From: Halobacteria archaeon HArc-gm2
Lineage (GTDB): Archaea; Halobacteriota; Halobacteria; Halobacteriales; Haloarculaceae
DNA length: 64,000 bases
Reading direction: 5' to 3'
Assembly: GCA_025517465.1 (NCBI GenBank)
Contig: JAOPKE010000001.1
Coordinates: 124,001 to 188,000 of the forward strand
In this document: positions 43,735 to 52,700 of the stretch, one piece after another
Position numbering within the stretch: the first letter of the stretch is position 1
Layout of the letters: the number at the start of each line of letters is the position of its first letter
Notes under the pieces: model-generated
What the model was told of the DNA's origin: nothing
What the model saw: only the letters and a program-made list of their open reading frames with translations
The model's database searches: none
Made by a program: the position numbers and the translations under genes

Positions 43735-44165
43735 CTTCCCGCGTCGTCGCCCAGGGGACGTTCGACATCCTCCATCCGGGCCACCTGCACTACCTGGAAG
43801 ACGCCGCGGCGATGGGTGAGGAACTCCACGTCATCATCGCCCGGTCGACCAACGTCACCCACAAGGCGCCGCCCATCGTCCCCGACGAGCAGCGCCGGGA
43901 GATGGTCGCTGCGCTGGACCCGGTCGACCACGCTCGCCTGGGCCACCCGGACGACATCTTCGTCCCGATCGAGGAGATAGAACCCGACGTCGTCGCGCTT
44001 GGATACGACCAGCACCACGACGACGAGGCGATCGCGGCCGCCCTCGCCGACCGGGGTATCGACGCCGAAGTACGCCGGGCGTCGGGCCGCGAGACGGACG
44101 ACGACTATCTGCTCTCGACGGGACGAATCATCGACCGGATTCTCCAGGAACGGGGCTCCGACTAG
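43731..44165 (+). CDS. ribL: FAD synthetase (archaeal RibL)
   Basis: A 144-residue cytidylyltransferase-like enzyme that adenylates FMN to FAD. It has the HxGH nucleotide-transfer motif ([17 protein letters not shown]) and the ARSTNVTHK and [11 protein letters not shown] segments typical of archaeal RibL. The second signature ([12 protein letters not shown]) is a variant of the ISSTxIR motif. The GTG at 43731 lies within the stop codon of the JAMM gene. ribH is 3 kb away on the other strand. Confidence 0.92.
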   Translation: MTSRVVAQGTFDILHPGHLHYLEDAAAMGEELHVIIARSTNVTHKAPPIVPDEQRREMVAALDPVDHARLGHPDDIFVPIEEIEPDVVALGYDQHHDDEAIAAALADRGIDAEVRRASGRETDDDYLLSTGRIIDRILQERGSD

Positions 44166-44470
44166 CGGCGAGCCGATCCGTCAGTGGTGTGGAGCGGCGC
44201 CGGAACGAACTCCAAAGATCGCTTCCACGGACATTTTGACATTCACGCGTTCGAATAGGTTCCGGCGTGCCAGGCAATTACCGATACGCGTGACAACGAC
44301 CGTCGTTCTCGCGAACACGATCGGCTCGGCGAGGACTGTGTCAGGACGTCGTCACTCGGGGAATCACACAAACGTAAAGGAGGTCACTCTCGAATACATA
44401 CCCAGTTCACTGCGGGTGTGGACGGTCGAAGGGTGACTGCGATGCGGCACAGGGACGGTCACGGAGCGCT
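44166..44470. other. Gap without a recognisable gene
   Basis: About 305 bases between ribL and the TrmB-type regulator. A GGAGGT near 44380 is not followed by a start codon at useful distance. No repeat-family element is present. Confidence 0.45.
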
Positions 44471-45238
44471 ATGACACGTGAAGGCAGGAAACTGCAATCG
44501 ACTGCGGTTCGGAATCTGCACGCGCTCGGGTTGAGTGAGTACGCCGCGAGGACGCTCGTGGCGCTCGTGCGAATCGACGGCGGGTCCGCCCGTGAGGTGA
44601 GCGACTCGTCGTCGGTTCCACGGACGCGCGTCTACGACGCAGTCGAGGAACTCGCCGACCGGGGCTTCGTCAGGGTGCGCGAGACCCATCCCAAGGAGTT
44701 CACGCCGGTCTCTCCCAGGCGGATCCGCCGCGCGTTCTACCGCGAGTACGTCTACAGGCAGGTCGTCGCGGAACTCGGTCTGCGGGCCATCGGCACCCCG
44801 AGCGCGGACTCCAGCGATAGCGGCCTGGTCGTCGCAACCGGGACCGAGGTGGTGGCCCGGCGCTTCCGTTCGTCGATAGCCGGGGCGGACGACCGCCTCA
44901 CGTACGTCTCGGTCGGCGACGCGCCGTCCGCGGGCGTCCTCGACGCCATCGACGCAGCCAACGACCGGGGCGTCGCGGTGCGAATCGTCGTCGTCGGGGA
45001 CGCCGGACCGGTGGACGTCGATACCGCCGTCCCGGACGCGACGGTCCTGTCGGTCCGCGACACGGCGACGCCACCGAACGACCGCAGTCGCTTCCTCGTC
45101 GCCGACGACACCGTCGCGCTGCTCGGAACCTGGGTCGACGGGACGACGGAGGTGGGACTGTTCAGCGAGGGCACCGGTTCGGACGTCGTGGCGCTCCTCC
45201 AGCAGGTCGTCGACACCTGGCTGGCGGACGCCGAGTGA
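44471..45238 (+). CDS. TrmB-family transcriptional regulator
   Basis: A 255-residue protein. An N-terminal winged helix (about residues 12-85: LHALGLSEYAARTLVALVR; VPRTRVYDAVEELADRGFVRV) is followed by a linker helix and a C-terminal PLD-like regulatory domain (about 110-250), usual for the TrmB subgroup without a sugar-binding tail. Homologues sense metabolites and control sugar or central metabolism genes. The effector here is unknown. The HalOD1 gene follows about 120 bases downstream. Confidence 0.9.
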   Translation: MTREGRKLQSTAVRNLHALGLSEYAARTLVALVRIDGGSAREVSDSSSVPRTRVYDAVEELADRGFVRVRETHPKEFTPVSPRRIRRAFYREYVYRQVVAELGLRAIGTPSADSSDSGLVVATGTEVVARRFRSSIAGADDRLTYVSVGDAPSAGVLDAIDAANDRGVAVRIVVVGDAGPVDVDTAVPDATVLSVRDTATPPNDRSRFLVADDTVALLGTWVDGTTEVGLFSEGTGSDVVALLQQVVDTWLADAE

Positions 45239-45371
45239 CCGCACCCGGCTTCCGTCTGCCAGATGATCCCGTAAGCAGTCCAGAAATTTATTCAGACAAT
45301 CACAAAATGCTTTTCACCTGTCGTTCCGGTCGAGTGAGTATGGAAGGTGGCAGTCGAGGATGGTGGCAGCA

Positions 45372-45665
45372 ATGAGTCAGCCGACAGACGACAGGCAACC
45401 CGAGGGGTCGGTCTGTGGTGGAGAGATGTACGAGACCGAAGTCGGAGACCGAGACCCCAGCGAGGCCGTCGTCGACGTCGTCTCGGCGATTCGCGACGTC
45501 GAGCCCGCCGACCTCGACCCGCTGTACCGGACCGTCGACCCGGACGCGCTCGATTCGCTGTGTACGAACGAAGACCTCGGTGCGCAGCCGACGATCCGGT
45601 TCGACTACGAGGGGCTGGTCGTCACCGTGAGCGCGTCGAACACGATTACCGTCGTCGAACCGTAA
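45372..45665 (+). CDS. HalOD1 output-domain protein
   Basis: A short protein of 97 residues from the ATG at 45372 (101 from a GTG at 45360). It matches the HalOD1 domain of haloarchaeal signalling proteins: SEAVVDVVSAIRDVEPADLD, PLYRTVDPDALDSLC, and the C-terminal strand pattern VTVSASNTITV. The domain usually sits after receiver or sensor domains but is also found alone. Its biochemical role is unknown. Confidence 0.85.
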   Translation: MSQPTDDRQPEGSVCGGEMYETEVGDRDPSEAVVDVVSAIRDVEPADLDPLYRTVDPDALDSLCTNEDLGAQPTIRFDYEGLVVTVSASNTITVVEP

Positions 45666-45775
45666 GCGTTCCACTCCGCTACAGGGCGCTCCCAGGGAGT
45701 GCGAACGTAGCGAATTCTCGTCGAAACCTGAACCCGAAAGCGATTCTTCGAACGAGGAGTGACGGTGCCGACCGG

Positions 45776-46930
45776 TTAGATCAGGTCGGCGTCGGCGAGG
45801 CGGTCGACGGCTTCTTCGAGTCGTTCCTTGCTGTTCGCGTAGGAGAAGCGGGCGTAGCCCGGCGTGCCGAAGGCGCTCCCGGGGACGGCCGCGACGTGGG
45901 CCTCGTCGATGGCCTCCTCGCACCAGGCGGTGTCGTCCTCGTCGACCTGAGGCATCATGTAGAACGCGCCCTGGGGCGTGGCGACGTCGACATCGTGGTC
46001 CCGGAGCAGGTCGAGCAGGAAGTCACGGCGCTCGCTGAATGCCGAGACCATCTCTTCGACGGCCTCGTCGGTGTTCTGCAGGGCCTCGACGCCCGCGTGC
46101 TGGACGAAGTTGACGGCACAGGAGACGGAGTGACCGTGGACCTTGCCGGACTGGGTGACCAGGTCTTCCGGGCCGGCGAAGTAGCCCAGGCGCCACCCGG
46201 TCATGGAGTAGGCCTTCGAGAAGCCGTTGACGGTGATGGTGCGGTCTTCCATCCCATCGAGAGTGCCCAGCGACGTCGCTTCGACGCCGTCGTAGGTAAT
46301 CTCCTTGTATATCTCGTCGGAGATGACGGTGATGTCGTGGTCGACCGCCAGGTCGCGGACGGCCTCGAGAGCGTCGTCGGAGTAGACGGCGCCGTGGGGG
46401 TTGCCCGGCGAGTTGACGACCAGCAGTTCGGTGTCGTCCGAGACCGTCTCGGCCAGGTCGTCGAGGGCGCCCGAAAGCTGGAATTCGTGGGCGGCGGTGT
46501 CGACGCGGGCGAGCGAGCCGCCGGCGAGTTTCACCATCGCCTCGTATGAGACCCACGCGGGGTCGAGCAGGGCGACCTCGTCACCGTCGTCGATGAGCGT
46601 CTGGAAGATCTCGTAGAGGGCCTGCTTGCCCCCGGGTGTGACGACGACGTTCTCGGCCTCGTACTGGGTGAGCCCGTCGGCGTGAAGTTTCTCGGCCAGC
46701 GCCTCCCGGAGCGCCGGGATGCCGGGCGTCGAGGTGTACCCCGTGTGGCCGGCGTCCAGCGCGTCCTTGGCCGCCTGCTTGACGTTCTCCGGCGTGTCGA
46801 AGTCCGGTTCCCCGACCGAGAGGTCGACGACGTCGACGCCGTCGGCCGCCAGTTCGGCGGACTTGTTGCTGATCGCGAGCGTGGCGCTCGGTTCTACGCG
46901 TCCGACGCGGTCTGCGAATTCGAGAGTCAT
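45776..46930 (-). CDS. Class I/II PLP aminotransferase (AspC-like)
   Basis: A 384-residue fold-type I aminotransferase. The PLP-binding Lys is in TVNGFSKAYSMTGWRLGYFAG. The NSPGNPHGAVYSDDAL segment and the substrate-binding Arg in YARFSYANSKERL are present. It is closest in style to aspartate/aromatic aminotransferases of archaea; the amino acid is not certain. It is translated after ribH, with a four-base overlap, so the pair forms an operon. Confidence 0.92.
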   Translation of the reverse strand: MTLEFADRVGRVEPSATLAISNKSAELAADGVDVVDLSVGEPDFDTPENVKQAAKDALDAGHTGYTSTPGIPALREALAEKLHADGLTQYEAENVVVTPGGKQALYEIFQTLIDDGDEVALLDPAWVSYEAMVKLAGGSLARVDTAAHEFQLSGALDDLAETVSDDTELLVVNSPGNPHGAVYSDDALEAVRDLAVDHDITVISDEIYKEITYDGVEATSLGTLDGMEDRTITVNGFSKAYSMTGWRLGYFAGPEDLVTQSGKVHGHSVSCAVNFVQHAGVEALQNTDEAVEEMVSAFSERRDFLLDLLRDHDVDVATPQGAFYMMPQVDEDDTAWCEEAIDEAHVAAVPGSAFGTPGYARFSYANSKERLEEAVDRLADADLI

Positions 46931-47340
46931 AGTTTGAGTTCCTCCGCGAGGGCGACGGCGCTGCGGACGGCCTCGCCGCCCTTGTCCGTCCGCGCCTCGG
47001 CTTCGTCCTGGCTCATGCCCGGGCCGATGATGCCCATCGTGACCGGCGTGTCGCGGTCGAGGCTCACGTCGGTCAGTCCCTGGGCAGCCGCGGCGCCGAT
47101 CACCTGGTCGTGGTCGGTGTCGCCGCTGATGATCGCGCCCAGCACCGCCACGGCGTCGACGTCGTCGCGACGGGCGAGCCTGTCGGCCGCGAGCGGCGTG
47201 TCGTAGGAACCGGGCACGTCGAGGCTCGCGACGATGTCGGCGTCTCGCTCCTCGGCGGCCGTCCTGGCGGACTGCGCCATCGCGTCTATCACGTCGCCGT
47301 GTTTGTCGTACTGGGCGATTACCAGCCCGAGCTGGACCAT
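46927..47340 (-). CDS. ribH: 6,7-dimethyl-8-ribityllumazine synthase
   Basis: A 137-residue lumazine synthase, which condenses the pyrimidine dione with dihydroxybutanone phosphate in riboflavin synthesis. VASLDVPGSYDTPLAADRL and LGAIISGDTDHDQVIG (with the catalytic His) are characteristic. It is shorter than bacterial enzymes, as usual in archaea. A TTTTAG element about 27 bases upstream fits a leaderless transcript. It is the first gene of an operon with the aminotransferase. Confidence 0.94.
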   Translation of the reverse strand: MVQLGLVIAQYDKHGDVIDAMAQSARTAAEERDADIVASLDVPGSYDTPLAADRLARRDDVDAVAVLGAIISGDTDHDQVIGAAAAQGLTDVSLDRDTPVTMGIIGPGMSQDEAEARTDKGGEAVRSAVALAEELKL

Positions 47341-47538
47341 GTGCGACCGGGCGTGTGCGGAACTAAAAGAAGTACCGTTGTGCGGTGGCTACTACGCTTC
47401 CGTCCCTTCCACCGACGGGTCGCCGACGGTCCGCCGACGGGTTGCCGGTACGAGAGTGGCGAGTTAGCTGTTAGATAACTACAAATCCAGCGTGACAAAC
47501 CAGAAGCATTCTAAAGCCACCACTGGTCAGTGGCGGGT

Positions 47539-49410
47539 ATGGCAGCGTCCGACAGCCCTGAATCGTCGACTTCGTCGGGCGAGCGGTCCCTCCCCGACTG
47601 GGCGCCCGACAGTGACGACGTCGTGCTCCTGGTCGCCGGTATCACCCTCCTCGCCCTCCTGGCCCGGCTGATCCTGCTGGGCGACCGCATCGCCCACTGG
47701 GACGAGGGGCGGGTCGCCTACTGGATCGTCCACTACCAGGAGACGGGGTCGTTCGCCTACCGGCGCATCATCCACGGCCCCTTCATCCAGCACGTCAACC
47801 GCTGGCTGTTCCCCATCTGGGGCGCCAACGACTTCACCATGCGCGTACCCGTCGCCGTCGTCGGCGGCCTGTTGCCCCTCTCGGCGCTCCTCTTCCGCGA
47901 ACATCTCCGGCGCGTCGAAGTGGTCGCGATGGCGCTGTTCCTCTCGTTCAACCCCGTCCTGCTGTACTACTCCCGGTTCATGCGCAGCGACGTGCTCGTC
48001 GCGGCGTTCATGTTCGTCGCCTTCGGCATGTTCGTCCGCTTCTACGACACGCGCCGGACGCGCTACCTCTACGCCGCGGCCGCGTTCGTCGCCTTCGGCT
48101 TCGCCTCGAAGGAGAACGCCGCGGTGTACGTCCTGACGTGGCTCGGCGCCGCCGGCCTTCTGGCCGACCAGGCCCTCTACCGGCCCCGGAACCACGCCAG
48201 CGGGTACGACCTCCTGCGCTCCAAAGCGAGGGGCGTCCGCGACCGCTTCGACTCCTCGCGGGACGAGATTCTCTCGTTCGTCCTACACTACGCCAGCGAC
48301 GCCGCCTGGGCCCTGATCCTCCTCTTTGGCCTCCTGCTGTTCTTCTACGCACCGCGGGGCGCGGGGATGGAGGGCGTGACGTACCCACCCGCGACCGCCG
48401 CGGAGGGGACCGTCGGCTTCTGGCAGGGCTTCGCCAGTCCCTCGAACTTCGTCGACATGGTCCAGGCGACGTGGAACCACTCCGCCGAGGAGTTCGGTAC
48501 GTGGTTCGAGCGGTCGACCGAGGCCGGGGACGAGGGCCTCGCAGCGGTGTACGTGGACTTCTTCGACCAGTTCGTCCAGGTGATGATAAACAAGGCGGCG
48601 CCGCTGACGGCCTTCGCCATCTTCGGGTTCGTCATCGAGCGCTACGGTGCCGAGCGCTCGCGCAACCTCGTGATGTTCGCCGCCTACTGCGGCTTCGTCT
48701 CCGTGCTCGGCTACCCGCTGGGAACGGACATCTTCGGCGCCTGGCTCGTCGTCCACGCGCTGGTGCCCCTCTCGATCCCGGCCGCGGTCGGCCTCGCGCG
48801 CATCTTCGACTGGGGGTACGAGGCGTTCGTCCTCGACGACTCGGTCGGCGTCGCCATCGCCGCCGTCCTCCTGTTGCTCGTCGGAGCCCAGGTCGCCGCC
48901 GTCGCCGTCCCGGCGGTGTACGTCAATCCCCAGTCCGACGACAACAACCTCGTCCAGTACGCCCAGCCGGGCGGCGACCCGCGGGCCGAACTCCAGACTA
49001 TCGGCGCCGTCGCGGACCGCGAAGGCAACGGGACGGACGTCCTCCTCTACTACGGCGAACAGGGCGACGCGTACGACGACAACCTCGCCTTCGTCAAGGA
49101 CGACCCGAACGAGTGGGACTCCTCGTCGCTCGACACCAGGCCGCTGTGTGCGCGGTGGTACAACTCGCTGCCGTTCCCGTGGTACTTCGCCAAGGAAGAC
49201 GTCCAGGTGAACTGCTCGCGCGAACGCGCGCAATTGGAGTCCAGAATCCAGTCGAACCCGCCGCCGGTGATAATCACCCAGGACGCGGACTCGACCGTGC
49301 CGACCGGCGCCCTCGAATCGTCCTACACCGGGACGACCTACGAGATGCGCGCCTGGGGCAAGGAGACGACGTTCTGGATCCACGAAGACGTCCCGAACGA
49401 GAGCGGGTAG
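47539..49410 (+). CDS. Agl23-type membrane protein (flippase-associated, PMT-like)
   Basis: A 623-residue polytopic membrane protein of the TIGR03663 group. The opening loop after TM1 reads AHWDEGRVAYWIVHYQETGS, then IIHGPFIQH, which is diagnostic. About eleven hydrophobic helices occur up to residue 460, followed by an exposed C-terminal domain of about 150 residues with two or three Cys. The fold resembles dolichol-phosphate-mannose-dependent glycosyltransferases. Relatives occur near flippases and N-glycosylation genes. It may therefore help glycosylate surface proteins such as those at 2-10 kb. A TTCTAAAG element about 27 bases before the ATG supports this start. Confidence 0.88.
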   Translation: MAASDSPESSTSSGERSLPDWAPDSDDVVLLVAGITLLALLARLILLGDRIAHWDEGRVAYWIVHYQETGSFAYRRIIHGPFIQHVNRWLFPIWGANDFTMRVPVAVVGGLLPLSALLFREHLRRVEVVAMALFLSFNPVLLYYSRFMRSDVLVAAFMFVAFGMFVRFYDTRRTRYLYAAAAFVAFGFASKENAAVYVLTWLGAAGLLADQALYRPRNHASGYDLLRSKARGVRDRFDSSRDEILSFVLHYASDAAWALILLFGLLLFFYAPRGAGMEGVTYPPATAAEGTVGFWQGFASPSNFVDMVQATWNHSAEEFGTWFERSTEAGDEGLAAVYVDFFDQFVQVMINKAAPLTAFAIFGFVIERYGAERSRNLVMFAAYCGFVSVLGYPLGTDIFGAWLVVHALVPLSIPAAVGLARIFDWGYEAFVLDDSVGVAIAAVLLLLVGAQVAAVAVPAVYVNPQSDDNNLVQYAQPGGDPRAELQTIGAVADREGNGTDVLLYYGEQGDAYDDNLAFVKDDPNEWDSSSLDTRPLCARWYNSLPFPWYFAKEDVQVNCSRERAQLESRIQSNPPPVIITQDADSTVPTGALESSYTGTTYEMRAWGKETTFWIHEDVPNESG

Positions 49411-49460
49411 GGACTTTCACGACCTGACCAACCGCTTTTCACGCCGAACCGACAATCCGG

Positions 49461-49660
49461 CATCCTGGTGGACTGAAAGGGCGAGGCCCGGTCGTCGCCG
49501 CCCCGGGGAAGTAAGGACCGCAACGAGCGCAAGCGAGTGAGGACCGTGGTTCGAAAGACCTCCGGTCTTTCGTCATCACGAGAGAGCGGAGCTCTCTCGA
49601 ACGACAGCGACCCGCGGCGGTACGAGCGGGCCGAGGGCTTTCTTTTTGTTTGCGGTATCG
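49461..49660. repeat. Intergenic hairpin-family repeat, copy 4
   Basis: It contains GGACTGAAAGGGCGAG (49470-49485), two perfect internal hairpins (GAAAGACC-TCC-GGTCTTTC and GAGAGAGC-GGA-GCTCTCTC), then GGGCCGAGGGCTTTC with TGTTTGCGGTATCG ending at 49660. The ending is nearly identical to that at 28820-28849. Confidence 0.75.
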
Positions 49661-49713
49661 GTGGCAACTAACTACGAGTACACACCAGAAAATCATCGTC
49701 ACGTCAAGCAACG

Positions 49714-49718
49714 TTTAA
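49714..49718 (+). promoter_or_regulatory. TATA element of purK
   Basis: The sequence GTTTAAGC lies with its centre about 28 bases before the purK ATG, so transcription should start at or next to the start codon (leaderless). Confidence 0.5.
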
Positions 49719-49743
49719 GCGCGCAGGTCGGAATCCGTCGCAC

Positions 49744-50931
49744 ATGACACTCTCCACACCGGGCCCGACGCTGGGCGTCGTCGGCGGCGGACAGCTCGGT
49801 CGGATGCTCGGCGAGGCGGCGGCGCCGCTGGGCGTCGAACTGGTCGTCACCGACCCGACGCCGGACCCGCCCGCGGCACCGGTCGTCCGCGACGCGCTCG
49901 TCGGCGAGTTCGACGACGAGGGGACGTTCCGCGAGCTGGCGGAGCGCGCGGACGTGCTGACCTACGAAATAGAGCTGGCCGACCCGGACGTCCTCGAACG
50001 CGTCGCCGAAGAGACCGGGACGCCGGTCCACCCGGACCCGGAGACGCTACGAACGATCCAGGACAAACTCGTCCAGAAACGGCGCCTCTCAGAGGCCGGC
50101 GTGCCCGTCCCCGAGTTCCGGCAGGTCGATTCTGCGGACGACCTCCGCGAGGCCTGCGAGGAACTGGGCTACCCGGCGATGCTCAAGGCTCGGGAGGGCG
50201 GCTACGACGGTCGCGGTAACGTCCCCGTCGAGTCGCCCGAAGACGTCGAAGGGGCCTTCGCCGCCATCGACGGTCCGGCGATGGTCGAGGAGATGGTGGA
50301 CTTCGAGCGCGAACTCGCGGTGATGGGCTGTCGCGGCGCCGACGGCGAGCGCGACACCTTCCCCGTCACCGAGACGATACATCGGGAAGAGATACTGCGG
50401 GAGTCGGTCTCTCCGCCCCGAGTCGACGACGGCGAGGCCGGCGAGGCGGTGCTCGACCACGCACGCGACGTCGTCCTCGACGTCCTCGACGCGATGGACG
50501 GCCGCGGCGTGTTCGGCGTCGAACTGTTCGAGACGCCCGACGGGGAGATCCTCCTCAACGAAATCGCCCCGCGTCCGCACAACTCGGGCCACTGGACCAT
50601 CGAGGGCTGTCACACCTCGCAGTTCGAACAGCACGTCCGCGCCGTGATGGGAATGGCGCTGGGGACGACAGAACGGCGGGCGCCGACGGTGTCGGCCAAC
50701 GTCCTGGGCGACGTCGAGGAACGACGGCCAGCTACGCTCTCCGGGGAGGAATCTGTGCTCGCGACGCCGCGGGCCCACCTCCACTGGTACGGGAAACACG
50801 ACGTCTACGAGCTCCGGAAGATGGGTCACGTGACGCTGGTGGGCGGGGACGACGGAGACGACGAGTCAGACACGGACGACCTGCTCGGGGAGGTTCGAGC
50901 GCTTCGGGACGAGTTAACGTTCCAGCAGTAG
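49744..50931 (+). CDS. purK: N5-carboxyaminoimidazole ribonucleotide synthase
   Basis: A 395-residue ATP-grasp enzyme that converts AIR, bicarbonate and ATP to N5-CAIR in purine synthesis. The N-terminus TLGVVGGGQLGRMLGEAAAP and the motifs LKAREGGYDGRGN, GVELFETPDGEILLNEIAPR and HNSGHWTIEGC are diagnostic. It is followed about 100 bases later by purE, its pathway partner. Confidence 0.96.
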   Translation: MTLSTPGPTLGVVGGGQLGRMLGEAAAPLGVELVVTDPTPDPPAAPVVRDALVGEFDDEGTFRELAERADVLTYEIELADPDVLERVAEETGTPVHPDPETLRTIQDKLVQKRRLSEAGVPVPEFRQVDSADDLREACEELGYPAMLKAREGGYDGRGNVPVESPEDVEGAFAAIDGPAMVEEMVDFERELAVMGCRGADGERDTFPVTETIHREEILRESVSPPRVDDGEAGEAVLDHARDVVLDVLDAMDGRGVFGVELFETPDGEILLNEIAPRPHNSGHWTIEGCHTSQFEQHVRAVMGMALGTTERRAPTVSANVLGDVEERRPATLSGEESVLATPRAHLHWYGKHDVYELRKMGHVTLVGGDDGDDESDTDDLLGEVRALRDELTFQQ

Positions 50932-51031
50932 CGTTCACCCCAGGCCGTTTTCTGGCCGCGAGGGACCCGAACTCGATTCTGGCGACGATCGATCGCCCAC
51001 ACTTACGTCGGCGCCACGCAGAGGGCCAGAC

Positions 51032-51682
51032 ATGACCAACGCCGACTCGGTGCAGTCGCTGATCGACCAGCTCCACGCGGAGGCCGAGATGGACCTGCCC
51101 AGCGAGGAGACGCCCGACGTGGGCATCGTGATGGGGTCGGACTCGGACCTCCCGACGATGGCCGGGGGGAAGGGGAAGCGTCCAGGCGCGTACGCCGCGT
51201 TCACGGAGGAACTCGGTTTCGCGGAACAGACCGACTACGAGAGCGCTCCCGAGTCCCGGTTCACCTTCGAGACGTTCGTCGTCTCGGCCCACCGGACGCC
51301 GGAGCTGATGTACGCGTACGCGGAGACCGCCGAGGACCGCGGCATCGACGTCGTCATCGCGGGCGCTGGCGGCAAGAGCGCGGACCTGCCGAACATGACC
51401 GCGAGCATCGCCTACCCGCTGCCGGTCATCGGCGTCCCGGTCCAGGAGAAGTCCGTCGACAGCGTCATCGGCATGCCCCAGGGCGCACCGATCACGGCCG
51501 TCGACGCGGGCAAGTCGTTCAACGCGGCGCTGACGGCGGCACAGATTCTCGCACGTCAGTACCCCGAACTGCGCGAGCGATTGCAGGCGTACCACGACGG
51601 CCTGCAGGAGGCGGTCGGCGACGTCTCGCGGGACCTCCACGAGCTGGGGACGCCGGGATTCGAGGACGAGTACTGGGAGTGA
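51032..51682 (+). CDS. purE: N5-carboxyaminoimidazole ribonucleotide mutase
   Basis: A 216-residue PurE, which isomerises N5-CAIR to CAIR. The nucleotide-binding GIVMGSDSDLPTM, the catalytic VSAHRTPELMY and the IAGAGGKSADLPNM segments are intact. It is about 50 residues longer than typical bacterial PurE. There is an N-terminal helical extension, and an insert (GGKGKRPGAYAAFTEELGF and the following acidic stretch) just after the first motif. Such inserts are seen in haloarchaea. It is adjacent to purK. Confidence 0.95.
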   Translation: MTNADSVQSLIDQLHAEAEMDLPSEETPDVGIVMGSDSDLPTMAGGKGKRPGAYAAFTEELGFAEQTDYESAPESRFTFETFVVSAHRTPELMYAYAETAEDRGIDVVIAGAGGKSADLPNMTASIAYPLPVIGVPVQEKSVDSVIGMPQGAPITAVDAGKSFNAALTAAQILARQYPELRERLQAYHDGLQEAVGDVSRDLHELGTPGFEDEYWE

Positions 51683-51809
51683 CGCTGCGGCCCCGCCCGT
51701 CTGGAACCCCGGATCGCGCGAGTGAAGCGCGTTCTGTCCTCCTGACGGGGCCTATCCGCGTTGGGATGGGCTTATCTGTCTCACGTCCGTTTCATTAGCC
51801 GATCGCACG

Positions 51810-52202
51810 ATGTCTGAGCACTCGGCCGACGCGACCGGACCGGCTTCGTCCGACTCGTTCGAACGCTCGCATGCGACGCCGCTCGACGCGACGTTCGACG
51901 TCCTATCGAACCGCCGTCGGCGGGAGGCCCTTCGTTGCCTGGCGGCGCACGACGAACCGATGGCGCTCGCCGACCTGGCCGACGAAGTCGCGGTCGCCGA
52001 ACGCGGAGCACCCATCACCGACATCTCCGCGGAGGTAGTCAAGCACGTCTACGTTACGCTGTATCACAGCCACGTTCCCAGTCTCGAGAACGCTGGCTTC
52101 GTCCGGTACGACCAGGAGCGCGACATCGTGGCACCCGCGCCGGATCGGCCGGACCTCGACCAGTTCGACGCGACCGCCGTTCAGACAGATCGAAAATCCT
52201 GA
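51810..52202 (+). CDS. DUF7344-type winged-helix regulator
   Basis: A 130-residue protein. The central region (ATFDVLSNRRRREALRCLAAH; LADLADEVAVAERG; VKHVYVTLYHSHVPSLENAG) is the DUF7344 winged helix, related to the N-terminal half of the protein at 868-1440 but without membrane helices. The N-terminus is Ser/Ala-rich. It lies just before the nuo operon in the same direction, about 85 bases upstream of nuoA, and could regulate it; this is only positional evidence. Confidence 0.8.
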   Translation: MSEHSADATGPASSDSFERSHATPLDATFDVLSNRRRREALRCLAAHDEPMALADLADEVAVAERGAPITDISAEVVKHVYVTLYHSHVPSLENAGFVRYDQERDIVAPAPDRPDLDQFDATAVQTDRKS

Positions 52203-52241
52203 AAAACCGGCGCGACGGTCGGCGAGCGCAACAATCAACCC

Positions 52242-52278
52242 TTATATGCGAGTGTTCCCAACCCCAGAACGTTAGGAG
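52242..52278 (+). promoter_or_regulatory. nuo operon promoter and ribosome binding site
   Basis: TTATAT (52242-52247) lies in a short AT-rich stretch. GGAG (52275-52278) sits eight bases before the nuoA ATG. Transcription would start near 52270, giving a short leader. Confidence 0.6.
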
Positions 52279-52286
52279 ATTTCGGA

Positions 52287-52700
52287 ATGAGTAATCCATG
52301 GATCGCGATCGGCGCGCTCGCGCTCGTAGGGGTTCTCATCCCAGTGGGGATGATGGCCGCTTCGTACCTCCTGCGGCCGAGCGTCCCGGAACAAGGAAAG
52401 AGCGCCACCTACGAGAGCGGTGAGGTCCCGACAGGCAGCAGTCAGCAGATCCAGTTCAACATTCAGTACTACATGGTCGCACTGCTGTTCGTCGTCTTCG
52501 ACATCGAGACCGTCCTGATCTTCCCGTGGACGGTCGTCTACCGCGACGTCGTCGCGAACGTGGGACTCGCCGAGGCTCTGTATCCCATGCTCGTCTTCGT
52601 CGGGATACTCGTCGTCGGTCTCGCGTGGGCGTGGCGCAATGGTGCAGTGAAGTGGGTGCGGAGCCCGCGTGCCAGTCGGCAACTCGACCACAAACCATGA
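52287..52700 (+). CDS. nuoA: NADH-quinone oxidoreductase-like subunit A
   Basis: A 137-residue membrane subunit with three helices. The conserved segment YESGEVPTGSSQQIQFNIQY and the VALLFVVFDIETVLIFPWTV helix identify NuoA. It is the first gene of a ten-gene run encoding the Complex I-like enzyme. It overlaps nuoB by four bases. Confidence 0.95.
   Translation: MSNPWIAIGALALVGVLIPVGMMAASYLLRPSVPEQGKSATYESGEVPTGSSQQIQFNIQYYMVALLFVVFDIETVLIFPWTVVYRDVVANVGLAEALYPMLVFVGILVVGLAWAWRNGAVKWVRSPRASRQLDHKP

Larger units (their letters stand above)
49411..49743. other. Gap with hairpin-family repeat and purK promoter
   Basis: About 330 bases between the Agl23-type gene and purK. Most of it is a repeat element with several hairpins. 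The right end carries the purK promoter, with TTTAA (49714-49718) about 28 bases before the ATG. Confidence 0.6.
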
